Below the pieces are notes generated by a model. That model was not told the DNA's origin. It made no database searches and saw only the letters and a list, made by a program, of their open reading frames with translations. DNA of 64,000 bases, taken from NCBI GenBank assembly GCA_963700495.1, contig CAVOXT010000001.1, positions 434,001 through 498,000 on the forward strand. Direction: 5' to 3'. The position numbers were made by a program, and so were the translations under genes. Shown one piece after another: positions 26,838-35,878 of the stretch. This stretch comes from JACCTU01 sp963700495. Lineage in GTDB: Bacteria > Actinomycetota > Thermoleophilia > Gaiellales > Gaiellaceae. The first letter of the stretch is position 1. Each line of letters starts with the position of its first letter.

Positions 26838-27285
26838 GGAGATCGTCGAGCAGCAGCTCGGGCGGCCGCCCCGGGCCTTCCTCCGGGTCGCGGTGCGCTG
26901 CCCGTACGGCAGGCCCGCTGTCACGGAGCAGACGGCGTTCGACGAGAGCGGCGAGCCGTTCCCCACGACGTACTACGTGACCTGCCCGCAGCTCGTCGCG
27001 GCGATCGCGCGCGTCGAGGCAGCAGGCGGCGTCGAGCGCTGGACACGCGCCGCCGAGGAGGACGACGACCTGCGCGCGAGTCTGAAGGCGGGCCACGAGG
27101 AGCAGCGCCGGCTGCGCCCCGAGCTTCCCGGCGGCATCGGAGGCGCGACTCGCTCCGGCAGCCTCAAGTGTCTGCATGCGCACGCCGCGTTTGCCCTCGC
27201 GCGCCCGGGCTATCTGCTCGGCGAGCGCATCCTCACCGAGGTCGAGCCGCTCTGGCCGACCGACGGTTGCTGCTCGGGTCACTAA
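26827..27285 (+). CDS. DUF501 family protein
   Basis: 152 residues. It begins MDDREIVEQQLGRPPR and has the DUF501 blocks VAVRCPYGRPAV, TTYYVTCPQLVAAIARVE, GIGGATRSGSLKCLHAHAA and a final CCSG. Function is not known; the family is almost always found beside eno/ftsB and ppx in actinobacteria. The Cys-rich pattern suggests a metal or redox site. TACGAT (26813-26818) is 8 nt upstream of the GTG, inside ftsB, so it has its own leaderless-type promoter as well as operon read-through. Confidence 0.88.
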   Translation: MDDREIVEQQLGRPPRAFLRVAVRCPYGRPAVTEQTAFDESGEPFPTTYYVTCPQLVAAIARVEAAGGVERWTRAAEEDDDLRASLKAGHEEQRRLRPELPGGIGGATRSGSLKCLHAHAAFALARPGYLLGERILTEVEPLWPTDGCCSGH

Positions 27286-27297
27286 CATCGGGCGCCC

Positions 27298-27606
27298 ATG
27301 TCGACGGTGGAGGTGCAGCTCGCGCGACGCCAGTGGGAGGAGGGCAGCCGCCGCTTCGACGAGGAGTCGAAGCAGGAGCCGCACCTGCTCGCCGCACTCG
27401 AGGTCGTGAACCGAGAGCTCCGCGTGCGGGTCGGCCAGACCTTCACGCTCGAGCAGCTGGCGTTCGCCTACGACGAAGCAGAGCACTGGACCCGCACGGC
27501 GATCGCGGACCGGGCGGCCTTCGCGGGCTGGCCTCGGTGGGTGACGACCGTCCTGGACGCGGCGTTCCACGCGTACTCGCGGGGCGCGATTGACTACAGC
27601 CCATGA
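27298..27606 (+). CDS. Conserved small hypothetical protein (102 aa)
   Basis: A soluble helical protein with a charged start (QLARRQWEEGSRRF), a VGQTFTLEQLA-type segment and an aromatic-rich region around DEAEHWTR and FAGWPRW. I do not recognise a domain name. TAACAT (27283-27288) lies 9 nt before the ATG, a likely leaderless promoter. Its stop overlaps the ATG of the next small gene (ATGA). Confidence 0.7.
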   Translation: MSTVEVQLARRQWEEGSRRFDEESKQEPHLLAALEVVNRELRVRVGQTFTLEQLAFAYDEAEHWTRTAIADRAAFAGWPRWVTTVLDAAFHAYSRGAIDYSP

Positions 27607-27779
27607 CTCGCCCCCGGCGCCGGCCGACCCGAACCGGAACAGTCGTCCGCGTGCTCGTGGTGCTCGCGGTCTTCGCGCTCGGCGTCGCGCTCGGTGCGGC
27701 TCTCGACGAAAATCCCAAACCGGGGACGACGACGTTCGACCGGACGCTGACCGTTGTCACCGTGTCTCCCACCCGATAG
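27603..27779 (+). CDS. 58-residue single-pass membrane protein
   Basis: The ATG overlaps the previous stop as ATGA. A basic start (TRPRRRPTRT) is followed by one hydrophobic helix (about 13-34, LVVLAVFALGVALGAAL) and a short Thr-rich outer tail ending VVTVSPTR. Orientation should be N-in. Function unknown; coupling to the preceding 102-residue gene suggests the two work together. Confidence 0.6.
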   Translation: MTRPRRRPTRTGTVVRVLVVLAVFALGVALGAALDENPKPGTTTFDRTLTVVTVSPTR

Positions 27780-27821
27780 GTGTAAAGAACCGCTAGATTT
27801 GGTCAGATTCCCCGGCACGCA

Positions 27822-28430
27822 ATGACCTTCCTCGAGCGGCCCGACGAACCCAGACCTCCCGCAGGCGAGCCGGACTGGCTCACCCTGGGCCAGGCAGCGA
27901 AATACCTCGGCGTCGCCCAGAGCACGATCCGGAAGTGGTCGGATCAGGGCCGGGTGCCGGCGTTCTACACACCCGGAGGCCACAGGCGGTACCAACGCGC
28001 GGACCTGGAGCTGTTCCTCGAGCGCTCGAGGCCGGGGGCGCGAAGCAACCAGGGCGGCCCGACCGTCCTGATCGTCGATGACGACAGCGGGACACGAAGG
28101 CTCGTGCGGGCGAGTCTCGAGCTCGAGGGCTTCGACGTCCGCGAGGCGGCGAGCGCAACAGAGGGCCTTTCGGCGCTCGAGGAGGAGTCGCCGGATCTGG
28201 TCCTCCTCGACGTGATGATGCCGCAGATGGACGGCTGGGAGATGCTCCGGCGCGTGCAGGAGCAGCACGGTGGGGCGATCCCGGTCGTCATGTTCAGCGG
28301 CAAGGTCGACGCGAACGTCGAGGATGCGGCCGAGCGCGGCGCAAGCGGCTTCATCGGAAAGCCCTTCGACCCGCAGCAGCTCATCGACAGCGCGAAGCAG
28401 ATCCTCGGCGCGCGGATTCAGCGCCGCTGA
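27822..28430 (+). CDS. HTH (MerR/excisionase-type) - response receiver fusion
   Basis: 202 residues. The N-terminal winged HTH (about 18-70) reads LTLGQAAKYLGVAQSTIRKW ending YTPGGHRRYQRADLELFL, as in excisionase/MerR DNA readers. The C-terminal receiver (about 82-195) has VLIVDDDSG, phospho-acceptor DVMMPQMDG, VMFSGK with Ser/Thr, and the switch Lys in GKPFDP. The order HTH then receiver is the reverse of ordinary response regulators. No kinase is adjacent, so its partner is unknown. The start lies 42 nt after the previous gene and is preceded by GGTCAGATT. Confidence 0.86.
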   Translation: MTFLERPDEPRPPAGEPDWLTLGQAAKYLGVAQSTIRKWSDQGRVPAFYTPGGHRRYQRADLELFLERSRPGARSNQGGPTVLIVDDDSGTRRLVRASLELEGFDVREAASATEGLSALEEESPDLVLLDVMMPQMDGWEMLRRVQEQHGGAIPVVMFSGKVDANVEDAAERGASGFIGKPFDPQQLIDSAKQILGARIQRR

Positions 28431-28432
28431 GG

Positions 28433-28927
28433 CTAGAGCTCCTCTGACGCTTCCAGAAGCCCTGCGACGATCACCGCGAGGGCGGACACCAGGCTGATCC
28501 AGAGGCCGATCCCACGCCCGGTGTAGGGGAAGAATTCGTCCGGGACGGAGATCAGGCGGATCAGCACGAGCGTCGTCGCCAGGGCGCCGAGGGCGATCAG
28601 GATCAGGCTCTCGGGCACCGCGGCCGGAAGCTCGAACCCTGCTTCGCGAAGGCCCCAGAGCGCGAGCACGGCGAGGCCGATGAAGAACACGAGCTTGCCG
28701 GTCACCCCGACATGCCAGCCGATCACGGCGATCGTCGGTCCGTCGTCGGAGCCCGCATACCAGCTCATGAACGCGGAGAGGGTCAAAACGAGGCCCGCCC
28801 AGCGCGCGAGCCGCTCCCCGAGCAGCCAGAAACCGTCGCCCGAGCGGGCGACCACCGCCGGCCGGAGGAGCCTGCGCCGCGGGAGGTTCGACGGCTCGGA
28901 AGGGGGCTGCGGCTCAGGCGTCTGCAT
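28433..28927 (-). CDS. Four-helix membrane protein, unknown
   Basis: 164 residues. A Pro/Arg-rich cytoplasmic N-terminus (about 1-45) precedes four hydrophobic helices near 47-60, 77-95, 104-122 and 135-158. A motif SWYAGSDDGPT sits in the first outside loop. I do not recognise the family. The ATG at 28927 was chosen over an ORF start 17 codons upstream because GATACT lies 10 nt before it. Its stop almost touches the stop of the HTH-receiver gene. Confidence 0.6.
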   Translation of the reverse strand: MQTPEPQPPSEPSNLPRRRLLRPAVVARSGDGFWLLGERLARWAGLVLTLSAFMSWYAGSDDGPTIAVIGWHVGVTGKLVFFIGLAVLALWGLREAGFELPAAVPESLILIALGALATTLVLIRLISVPDEFFPYTGRGIGLWISLVSALAVIVAGLLEASEEL

Positions 28928-28996
28928 GGAGGGGTGGAGTATCAAGGCTCGCCGCGCTAAAGTCACATACCTAGCCACATAGACAGGGGGTCGTTC

Positions 28997-29212
28997 ATGA
29001 ACAGAGTCGCCGAGGGGCCGGTCGCCGGCCCGACCGACGGATACGTCGAGTTCATGTCAAGCGGGCAGCGGGCGAAGGGGGAGTACCACTGCTCCGAGTG
29101 TGGCTACGGGGTGACCGTCTTCAGCGTGCTCCCGCGCTGCCCGATGTGCGGCGGCGGCGCCTGGGAGCAGTCGACGTGGAGCCCGTTCGCCCGAGCGGCC
29201 GAGCGGGCCTAG
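28997..29212 (+). CDS. Small zinc-ribbon protein
   Basis: 71 residues. Two CxxC knuckles (CSECG near 33 and CPMCG near 49) flank the segment GYGVTVFSVLPR, the layout of a rubredoxin-like or zinc-ribbon fold. A Gly-rich end and AWEQSTW follow. It may bind nucleic acid or protein; no further assignment is possible. The start lies after an agggggtcgttc leader with a weak ribosome site. Confidence 0.7.
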   Translation: MNRVAEGPVAGPTDGYVEFMSSGQRAKGEYHCSECGYGVTVFSVLPRCPMCGGGAWEQSTWSPFARAAERA

Positions 29213-29215
29213 GAG

Positions 29216-29452
29216 CTACAGCCCGAACAACCGCTCGATCTCGTTCCAGACCGTCAGGCTGAGGAACAGCAGTGCGCTCGTCAGCAGAACCAAGACGAGC
29301 CAGAAACGCAGGCGCGCGAGCTTGCGTTCGTGCGCGCGGCGCTCACGCGCGAACCGTTTCGCGCGCTCGAGGCGGTAGGCCCTCGCGACCGCCGAGGGAT
29401 CGACGGGGGGAGCCTGCCGCTCGCGCCGATGGCTGCGCGCCGGCTGGGCCAT
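29216..29452 (-). CDS. 78-residue tail-anchored-like membrane protein
   Basis: A highly basic, Arg-rich helical N-terminal half (about 1-48, RAYRLERAKRFARERRAH) is followed by one transmembrane helix (about 50-68, FWLVLVLLTSALLFLSL) and a short end. TAAACT (rc of 29461-29466) is 8 nt before the ATG. It is divergent from the SpoIIE phosphatase. Function unknown. Confidence 0.62.
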   Translation of the reverse strand: MAQPARSHRRERQAPPVDPSAVARAYRLERAKRFARERRAHERKLARLRFWLVLVLLTSALLFLSLTVWNEIERLFGL

Positions 29453-29504
29453 AGGGACGGAGTTTAGTCGCCGCCGGGTCGTGGAGTCATACTGACGGTG
29501 GGCG

Positions 29505-32192
29505 ATGGCCGTTCAGCCTGATCGGAGCGAGCCGGCCGCGCTCGATCCGGGAGCGCTGGAGGCGCTCGCGGACGCCGGCCGCGTTGCCGCGCGCGGAGAT
29601 CGCCTGGCCGACGGGCTCCAGGCGGTCGTCGACGTGGCCGCGAGGCTTACGGGTGCGGAAGTCGCGCTCGCGCGGGTCGTCGACCGCGGACGCGCCGAGC
29701 TGGTGGTGCGGGCGGTTGCGGCGTCCTCCGCCGCGCTCGCGGTCGCGCTCGACGGCGCGCGCCTCCCGCTCGACGAGCTGCCGTCCGGCGAGACCGGCCT
29801 CGACGGAGCCCCTGCACCGCTTGCCCGGCTGGCCGAGGAGCTCGGTGCGGGCAGCGCATTGCTGATCCCGGTGGTCGTCGGCGACGAGGTGCATGGCAGC
29901 CTCGAGCTCGTGCATATCGAAGGCTTCGATCGCGCAGCCCTCGCCGTTGCGAGGCTCGCGGCAGCACAGGTCGGTCTCGGGATCCGTGCCTTCGGGTCGG
30001 TCGACATCACCGAGAGCGCGCTGTGGGACGCCCACCTCTTCAGGGTCGCCGGAGACGCGCTCGCCTCCGGCTCGGACGTGGCGAACGGCGCGAACCACGT
30101 GCTCCGCCTCGCGCTCGACCTCTCGGGCGCCGAGGGCGCGCTTCTCTGGAGCCTCGGCCCGGACGGGACCTTCAGGCGCTCCGAGGAGGCAGGCACGACA
30201 GAAGCCGTCTCGCACCTGCCGGCCCCCGGCGTCCAAGAGCTCGGCGAGCGCACGAGCGTCTCCCACAAGCTCGGTGAGCCGGCGTTCGGCATCCTCCAGC
30301 TCGTCTTCGCGCCGGACCGAGCCCCGTCCGCTGAGCTCGTCGAGGTTCTCGAGGAGTTCGCGAGTCGAGCGGCCCGCACGCTTCGCGCGCATGAGCGCAG
30401 CTCGCTGCTCGAATCCGAGCTGAAGCAGACGCGGTCGCTGCTTGCGGTCGTCGGGCAGGCGCACGAGGAGCTGTCGCTCGTGGTTGCGCTCGACACGGCG
30501 GTCGACCGGGTCGCGGAGCTCGTCGAGTCCGACCGCGTCGCGATCTACCTCCTCGAGGAAGCGCGGCTGACCGCGGCAGTGGAGCGCGGCCTCGCGGGCC
30601 CACACGTGCGGGTCGCGGAAGCGCTGCTCCAGCTCGGGCTCGGGCCGTTCCGCGGGCGCGGGCTGGTCGCCGTCCCGGACGTGGAGGCGGAGCGCCGGCT
30701 CGCACCCGTTGCGGACGCCTGCGCCGAGGCCGGGATCGAGGCCGCACTTGCGCTCCCGCTCGTCGTCGCAGGAGATGTGATCGGGCTGCTCGCCGTCTAC
30801 CCCGCGCGCGGGCGCACGTTGCGCGCAAACGAGACGGAGCTGCTCCGTGCGCTGTCCGGCCAGCTGGCCGTGTCGGTGCAGAATGCCCGCCTGCACGACC
30901 GGGCGACGCGCCTCGGCGAGGAGCTCGAGTCGGCACTCGCCTCGGAGCGCGCGGCCGCGCGACAGCTCGGCGCGCTGTACGAGATCTCCAGGGCGTTCGC
31001 GCAGAGCCTGTCGCTCGACGTCACGCTCGACGCCGTCGCCCGCACGATGGTCGAGCTGCTCGACGTCGACGTCGCGCTGGTCTGGATGCCCGACCCTCGG
31101 CGCGAGCAGCTGATTCCGCTCGCGTTCCACGTCGCCGACGAGCGTCTGGTCGCACCCGTACGGTCGATCCTCGTTCGGCCGCAGGCGTTCGGCCGCACCG
31201 CGATCCAGCGGCTCTTTCTCCGTCGCGACTCGATCTTCCTCGATCCGGCGGGAGCCCACGCGCTCGGTGGCGCGCACGGTTTGCTCGTGCCGTTCCTCGA
31301 AAAGGGCTCCACCGGCGCGATCGTCCCGATCGCGACGCCCGCCGAGGTGCTGGGCGCACTGACGCTGCTCTCGCTCCGGCCGGACCGGACGGTCAGCGCG
31401 GCTACCGTCGAGGCGGCGCTCGCGATCGGCGGGCAGGCCGCGCTGGCGATCGACAACGCGCGCCTCTACCAGCAGCAGAAGCACTTCGCGGACGCGATGC
31501 AGCGTTCGCTGCTCCCGCAGGTGCGTCCGGCGGTGACAGGCCTCGACATCGGCGAGGTCTACGCCGCGTCCGCCCGCCTCGAGGTCGGCGGCGACCTCTA
31601 CGACTACATCGGTCTCGACGACGGAAGGCTCGCGGTCGTTCTCGGCGACGTGACCGGGCACGGGATCGACGCAGCCGCCGACATGGCGATGGCGAAGTTC
31701 GTCTTCCGCTCGCTCGCCCGTGAGCACCCGCAGCCGGCAAACTTCCTCGCCGCCGCAAACGAGGTCGTCGTCGGCGAGATCGCCTCCGACAAGTTCATCA
31801 CCATGCTCTACCTGCTGATCGACGCCGAGCGCGGCGAAGTCGCGTGCGCGTCCGCGGGACACCCACCGCCCCGGCACGTGGACCCCGACGGCACAGTCCA
31901 CCCGATCGAGGCCCGCGGGCTCGCCCTCGGTGTCGATTCGGGCGTGGAGTTCGAGGAGGTCCGCACGGAGCTCGAGCCCGCGGGGTCCGTCGTCCTGTAT
32001 ACGGACGGTGTGATCGAGGCGCGGCGAGGCATGGAGTTCTACGGCACCGAGCGGCTCGACGCGCTGCTCGCGCGCCGGCACATGCTGCGGGCGGAGGACA
32101 TCGCGGCGTCGGTGATCGAATCCGCGCGCCGCTTCACGGGCGGCGAGTTGATGGACGACTGCGCGGTGGTCGTCCTCAAGCGTCAACCGTGA
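29505..32192 (+). CDS. Multi-GAF SpoIIE/RsbU-type PP2C phosphatase
   Basis: 895 residues. Four tandem GAF-like sensor domains can be read (about 35-165, 180-300, 320-465 and 485-655), then a SpoIIE phosphatase domain (about 665-890) with QRSLLPQ, GGDLYDYI, GDVTGHGIDAAA, CASAGHPPP and VLYTDGVIEAR. Asp residues in GGD and GDVxGHG are the metal ligands. Such proteins dephosphorylate anti-sigma-factor antagonists in stress signalling. No anti-sigma or antagonist gene is nearby, so its target is elsewhere. The stop overlaps the next gene (GTGA). Confidence 0.9.
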   Translation: MAVQPDRSEPAALDPGALEALADAGRVAARGDRLADGLQAVVDVAARLTGAEVALARVVDRGRAELVVRAVAASSAALAVALDGARLPLDELPSGETGLDGAPAPLARLAEELGAGSALLIPVVVGDEVHGSLELVHIEGFDRAALAVARLAAAQVGLGIRAFGSVDITESALWDAHLFRVAGDALASGSDVANGANHVLRLALDLSGAEGALLWSLGPDGTFRRSEEAGTTEAVSHLPAPGVQELGERTSVSHKLGEPAFGILQLVFAPDRAPSAELVEVLEEFASRAARTLRAHERSSLLESELKQTRSLLAVVGQAHEELSLVVALDTAVDRVAELVESDRVAIYLLEEARLTAAVERGLAGPHVRVAEALLQLGLGPFRGRGLVAVPDVEAERRLAPVADACAEAGIEAALALPLVVAGDVIGLLAVYPARGRTLRANETELLRALSGQLAVSVQNARLHDRATRLGEELESALASERAAARQLGALYEISRAFAQSLSLDVTLDAVARTMVELLDVDVALVWMPDPRREQLIPLAFHVADERLVAPVRSILVRPQAFGRTAIQRLFLRRDSIFLDPAGAHALGGAHGLLVPFLEKGSTGAIVPIATPAEVLGALTLLSLRPDRTVSAATVEAALAIGGQAALAIDNARLYQQQKHFADAMQRSLLPQVRPAVTGLDIGEVYAASARLEVGGDLYDYIGLDDGRLAVVLGDVTGHGIDAAADMAMAKFVFRSLAREHPQPANFLAAANEVVVGEIASDKFITMLYLLIDAERGEVACASAGHPPPRHVDPDGTVHPIEARGLALGVDSGVEFEEVRTELEPAGSVVLYTDGVIEARRGMEFYGTERLDALLARRHMLRAEDIAASVIESARRFTGGELMDDCAVVVLKRQP

Positions 32193-33691
32193 CCGACCGC
32201 CGCCCGCTCTACGCGCTCGTCTTCCTGGCGGGTGTCGGGACGCTGGCGACCGAGATCGGCGCGTCGCGCCTGCTCGCACCGTACTACGGCTCGTCGACGA
32301 TCGTGTGGGCGAACATCATCGGGCTGACGCTCGCTTCGCTGAGCCTGGGGTACTGGCTCGGCGGTCGGCTGGCCGACCGGAATCCCTCGCCGCAGCTCCT
32401 CGGGCGGCTCGTGCTCGGCGCGTCACTGCTCGTCGCCCTGATCCCGTTCGTCTCGCGCCCCATTCTGGACGTGGCGGCGCGCGGGCTCGACGAGCTCTCG
32501 GCGGGGGCCGTGATCGGCTCGTTCTTCGCGACGCTGCTCCTGTTCGCGCCTCCGGTCGTCGTGCTCGGGATGGTGGCGCCGTTCGCGATCAGGCTCGCGC
32601 TCGACGACCTCGCAGAGGCCGGCCGGGTCGCCGGCCGACTGTACGCGCTCTCGACTGTCGGCTCGCTGGTCGGGACGTTCCTGCCCGCGCTGGTGATGAT
32701 CCCGCTCGTCGGGACGCAGCGCACGCTGCTCGTCGCCGCCACGTTGCTCGCCGCCGCGGCGTCGATGGTGCTCGGCCGGCGATGGCTCGTCGCGACCGTT
32801 GCGATTGCGGCGCTCGTCGTGATCCCGCCCGGAGCGATCAAGGCGGGCGACGGTGACGTGCTCTACGAGGTCGAGTCGCCGTATCAGTTCGTGCAGGTCG
32901 TCGAGCGCGACGGCGCGCGGCGGCTGTACCTGAACGAAGGAGTCGCGGTGCACTCCGTCTGGCGTCCGGGCACGGTGCTGACGGGCGGTGTCTGGGACGC
33001 GTTCCTGCCGATTCCGGCGCTCCTTCCGCACGGCCCACGCCGGGTCGCGATCCTGGGCAACGCCGGCGGCACGATCGCGCGCGCGTTCGGAGAGTTCTGG
33101 CCGAACGCGCTGATCGACGGCGTGGAGATCGACCCGGCGGTCAGCGAGGCGGGGCGTCGCTACCTCGGGCTGGGGGACAACCCTCGCCTTCGCGTCCGCG
33201 ACGCCGACGCGCGTCCGTTCCTGCGGCGCACGGACACGCGGTACGACCTGATCGTCGTCGACGCGTACCACCAGCCGTACGTGCCCTTCTACCTCGCGAC
33301 GCGCGAGTTCTTCCGACTCGTTCGAGACCATCTTGCCCCGGGTGGAATCGTCGCGCTGAACGTGGCAACGATCCCCGACGACAACAGCCTCGAGCGGGCG
33401 CTCGTCGGCACGCTGGCCTCGGAGCTCCCGATCGTGAAGGTGTGGCCGGTCCTGCGCTTCAACCACGTCGTGTTCGGCTTCACCGAGCCGGCGTCGACGT
33501 CGCGATACGACGAACGCCTGGCTCCGCTGGTGAAGCTGATGACGGCGCAGCTCGGCCCTGCGCTGCCGCCCTCCGAACACCCGTGGACCGACGACCGCGC
33601 GCCCGTCGAGTGGGTGACCGACCGGATGATCCTCGCCTATGCGGCCGAGGGTGGGCGGCTCGACGAGGATCTCCTCCCAACCGCGCCGTGA
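32189..33691 (+). CDS. Membrane-fused spermidine-synthase-like protein
   Basis: 500 residues. About seven transmembrane helices occupy the first 215 residues, followed by a spermidine-synthase-like Rossmann domain with AILGNAGGTIARAF, the acidic GVEIDPAV and the aminopropyl-site segment VVDAYHQPYVPFYLATREFF. These fused transporter/polyamine-synthase-like proteins are widespread; activity is not established. Substrate could be a polyamine or other nucleoside-dependent acceptor. It is coupled to both neighbours by GTGA overlaps. Confidence 0.82.
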   Translation: MTDRRPLYALVFLAGVGTLATEIGASRLLAPYYGSSTIVWANIIGLTLASLSLGYWLGGRLADRNPSPQLLGRLVLGASLLVALIPFVSRPILDVAARGLDELSAGAVIGSFFATLLLFAPPVVVLGMVAPFAIRLALDDLAEAGRVAGRLYALSTVGSLVGTFLPALVMIPLVGTQRTLLVAATLLAAAASMVLGRRWLVATVAIAALVVIPPGAIKAGDGDVLYEVESPYQFVQVVERDGARRLYLNEGVAVHSVWRPGTVLTGGVWDAFLPIPALLPHGPRRVAILGNAGGTIARAFGEFWPNALIDGVEIDPAVSEAGRRYLGLGDNPRLRVRDADARPFLRRTDTRYDLIVVDAYHQPYVPFYLATREFFRLVRDHLAPGGIVALNVATIPDDNSLERALVGTLASELPIVKVWPVLRFNHVVFGFTEPASTSRYDERLAPLVKLMTAQLGPALPPSEHPWTDDRAPVEWVTDRMILAYAAEGGRLDEDLLPTAP

Positions 33692-34398
33692 GACTCCTGC
33701 GCGGTGACGGGCCGCCGATTCGGATCGGGCATCGGGGAGCGGCGGCGCTCGCCCCCGAGAACACGCTCGCAGCGCTCCGGGCGGGCATCGAGCAGCACTG
33801 CGAATACGTCGAGTTCGACGTGCTCGCCGACGCCGGCGGCGCACTGGTTCTCGCGCACTCCCCGCACGAAGTGCCCGGCGATCGCGCGACGTTCGACGAG
33901 GCGCTCGAGCTGCTCGGACGCGAGGGCGTCGGAGCGCACATCGACCTCAAGCAGCGCGGGCTGGAGGAAGGCGTTGCCGCTGCCGTCCGCCGGCATGGTC
34001 TCGTCGAGCGGTGCCTCGTCAGCTCGCTCGACTGGGCCGCGCTCCGCGACCTGCGCCGGCACGAGCCGGGCATTCGCGTCGGTCTGTCCTACCCCGAGGA
34101 CCGCTACGGGCTCTCCGGCCGGCGCACGTTCGGACCGCTCTTGGCCGGCGGCCTGGTCGCGATGAAGTGGGCTCTGCCGAAGCTGATCCGCCGCTGGCTC
34201 GACCGCGCGGACGCAGCGGCGGCGGTCCTGCACCGCCAGCTCGTCACGCCCTCTCTGATCCGCGTCTGCCACGCGCGCTCGACCGCCGTCTGGGCGTGGA
34301 CCGTGAACGACCCGGCGGAGGCGGCACGCCTGGCCGGGTGGGGGGCCGACGCTATCATCAGCGACGACCCACGAATCCTCGCTCCGAGCATTCCGTGA
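33688..34398 (+). CDS. Glycerophosphodiester phosphodiesterase
   Basis: 236 residues of the GDPD/PI-PLC-X TIM barrel. The N-terminal RIGHRGAAALAPENTLAAL has the catalytic His and Asn, EFDVLADAGGALVLAH carries the metal Glu/Asp and second His, HIDLK follows, and WTVNDPAEAARLAGWGADAIISDDP is the classic end. It lacks a signal peptide, so it is probably cytoplasmic, releasing glycerol-3-phosphate from glycerophosphodiesters. Overlaps on both sides place it in an operon with the membrane protein and the L,D-transpeptidase. Confidence 0.93.
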   Translation: MRLLRGDGPPIRIGHRGAAALAPENTLAALRAGIEQHCEYVEFDVLADAGGALVLAHSPHEVPGDRATFDEALELLGREGVGAHIDLKQRGLEEGVAAAVRRHGLVERCLVSSLDWAALRDLRRHEPGIRVGLSYPEDRYGLSGRRTFGPLLAGGLVAMKWALPKLIRRWLDRADAAAAVLHRQLVTPSLIRVCHARSTAVWAWTVNDPAEAARLAGWGADAIISDDPRILAPSIP

Positions 34399-35354
34399 AA
34401 CGCCTCTTCGTCTTCGTCATCTCACTCGCTGTCCTCGCCTGCGCGCCCGCCCGCGCGGCGGACGAGCCCGTACCTCCGACGACGCCGGCGACCGTCCCCG
34501 AGGGCGTCTCGATCGGCAACGTTCCGGTCGGGGGCCTGACGCCCGAGGTGGCTACCGAGTACGTGCGGGCACAGTTCGCGCTGCCGCTCGTCCTCAACTA
34601 CGGGACGTTCGTGTTCCAGGCGCCGAGCGAGGCGCTCGCGGTCCCCGCGGTCCCGCGGGCTGTCCAGCAGGCGCTCGTCGCCGCACCGAACACCGTGGTG
34701 CCTCTGACCGTCACGGTGCGCAAGGGAGCCGTTCGTACGTACGTCGCCGACCTGGCCGATCGCTTCGCGCGCAAGCCGGTCGACGCGCGGCTGTTCCTCC
34801 GCAAGGTGAAGCCGTGGATCGCGCCCGAGAAGGACGGACGCGAGATCAACCGCGCAGCGGGTGAGAACGCGGTGGCCACCGCCCTGACCGAAGGGCTTCG
34901 TGGTCCGATCGCGCTCGTGCCGAAGACCCTGAAGGCGAAGGTCACGCGCAAGAGCTTCGGCCCGGTCGTCGTGATCAGGCGCGGCACGAACCGCCTCTAT
35001 CTCTACAACGGCATGCGCCTCCTGCGCACGTTCGGCGTTGCGACCGGACAGCAGCAGTATCCGACGCCGCTCGGCCGCTTCCACGTCGTCGTCAAGTGGA
35101 AGAACCCGTGGTGGTATCCGCCCGACTCGCCGTGGGCGAAGGACAAGGAACCGGTGCCGCCCGGCCCGACCAACCCGCTCGGCACGCGCTGGATGGGGAT
35201 CTCGAGCCCAGGCGTCGGAATCCACGGCACGCCGGAGCCCGGGTCGATCGGCTACTCCGTCTCGCACGGCTGCATCCGAATGCGGATCCCGGACGCGGAG
35301 TGGCTGTTCGAGAAGGTGCCGGTCGGGACGACGGTGTTCATCGTCTCGGCGTGA
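34395..35354 (+). CDS. Exported L,D-transpeptidase (YkuD)
   Basis: 319 residues with a signal peptide (cleaved near ARA-AD, residue 22). The middle (about 35-195) resembles a peptidoglycan-binding PG_binding_4/VanW-type region with VGGLTPEVATEYV. The C-terminal YkuD domain (about 200-317) has GIHGTPEPGSIGYSVSHGCI with catalytic His and Cys. It makes 3-3 peptidoglycan cross-links or anchors proteins. TATCAT at 34353-34358 gives a possible promoter with a 36-nt leader. It starts inside the GDPD stop and overlaps the thioredoxin gene. Confidence 0.92.
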   Translation: MKRLFVFVISLAVLACAPARAADEPVPPTTPATVPEGVSIGNVPVGGLTPEVATEYVRAQFALPLVLNYGTFVFQAPSEALAVPAVPRAVQQALVAAPNTVVPLTVTVRKGAVRTYVADLADRFARKPVDARLFLRKVKPWIAPEKDGREINRAAGENAVATALTEGLRGPIALVPKTLKAKVTRKSFGPVVVIRRGTNRLYLYNGMRLLRTFGVATGQQQYPTPLGRFHVVVKWKNPWWYPPDSPWAKDKEPVPPGPTNPLGTRWMGISSPGVGIHGTPEPGSIGYSVSHGCIRMRIPDAEWLFEKVPVGTTVFIVSA

Positions 35355-35878
35355 GCCGCGCCGCGAAGGTCGCGGGGCAACTCGGCGCGCTCGCGCTCGT
35401 GCTGGGGCTGCTCGGCCTGCTCGTCTGGAAGATCGCAGCCGACGACGACCCCGTTGCGCGCGTCGGGCAGCCGGTGCCGCGCTTCGACCTGCCGGCGCTC
35501 CAGGGCGGCGATCGCGTCGCCGTCGCGGATCACCTCGGGAAGCCGATGGTGATCAACTTCTGGGCGACCTGGTGCGGCCCGTGCCGCTCGGAGGCGCCGC
35601 TGTTCGAGCGCGCGTCGCGGAGGTACAGGAACCGCGTCGTCTTCATCGGTGTCGACACGCGCGACTTCACAGGCGACGCCAAGGCGTTCGTGAAGAAGTA
35701 CGACCTGACGTACCTGATCGGCTACGACGGGCCGGCGAAGCTCTGGGAGCCGTGGGGGCTCACCGGCCTGCCCGAGACGTTCATCGTCGACCGCGACGGG
35801 AACGTCGTCGAGCACCGCGTCGGCGAGTACACCGAGGAGGCGGAGCTCGACGAGGCGATCCGGAAGACGCTCTCGTGA
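35351..35878 (+). CDS. Membrane-anchored thioredoxin-like protein (ResA/CcmG type)
   Basis: 175 residues. An N-terminal signal anchor (about 8-26) is followed by a TlpA/ResA-like domain with FWATWCGPCRSE (CGPC redox pair) and GLTGLPETFIVDRDG carrying the cis-Pro. It should reduce disulfides outside the membrane, for example apocytochrome c haem-binding cysteines. The next genes encode CcmH-like and CcdA proteins, so the three form a thiol-redox cassette for cytochrome c maturation. Coupled at both ends by GTGA overlaps. Confidence 0.9.
   Translation: MSRAAKVAGQLGALALVLGLLGLLVWKIAADDDPVARVGQPVPRFDLPALQGGDRVAVADHLGKPMVINFWATWCGPCRSEAPLFERASRRYRNRVVFIGVDTRDFTGDAKAFVKKYDLTYLIGYDGPAKLWEPWGLTGLPETFIVDRDGNVVEHRVGEYTEEAELDEAIRKTLS

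Noticed and set aside
29487..32279. 930-residue minus-strand frame opposite the SpoIIE phosphatase
   Set aside because: GC-rich antisense shadow; the plus strand has complete GAF and SpoIIE motifs.
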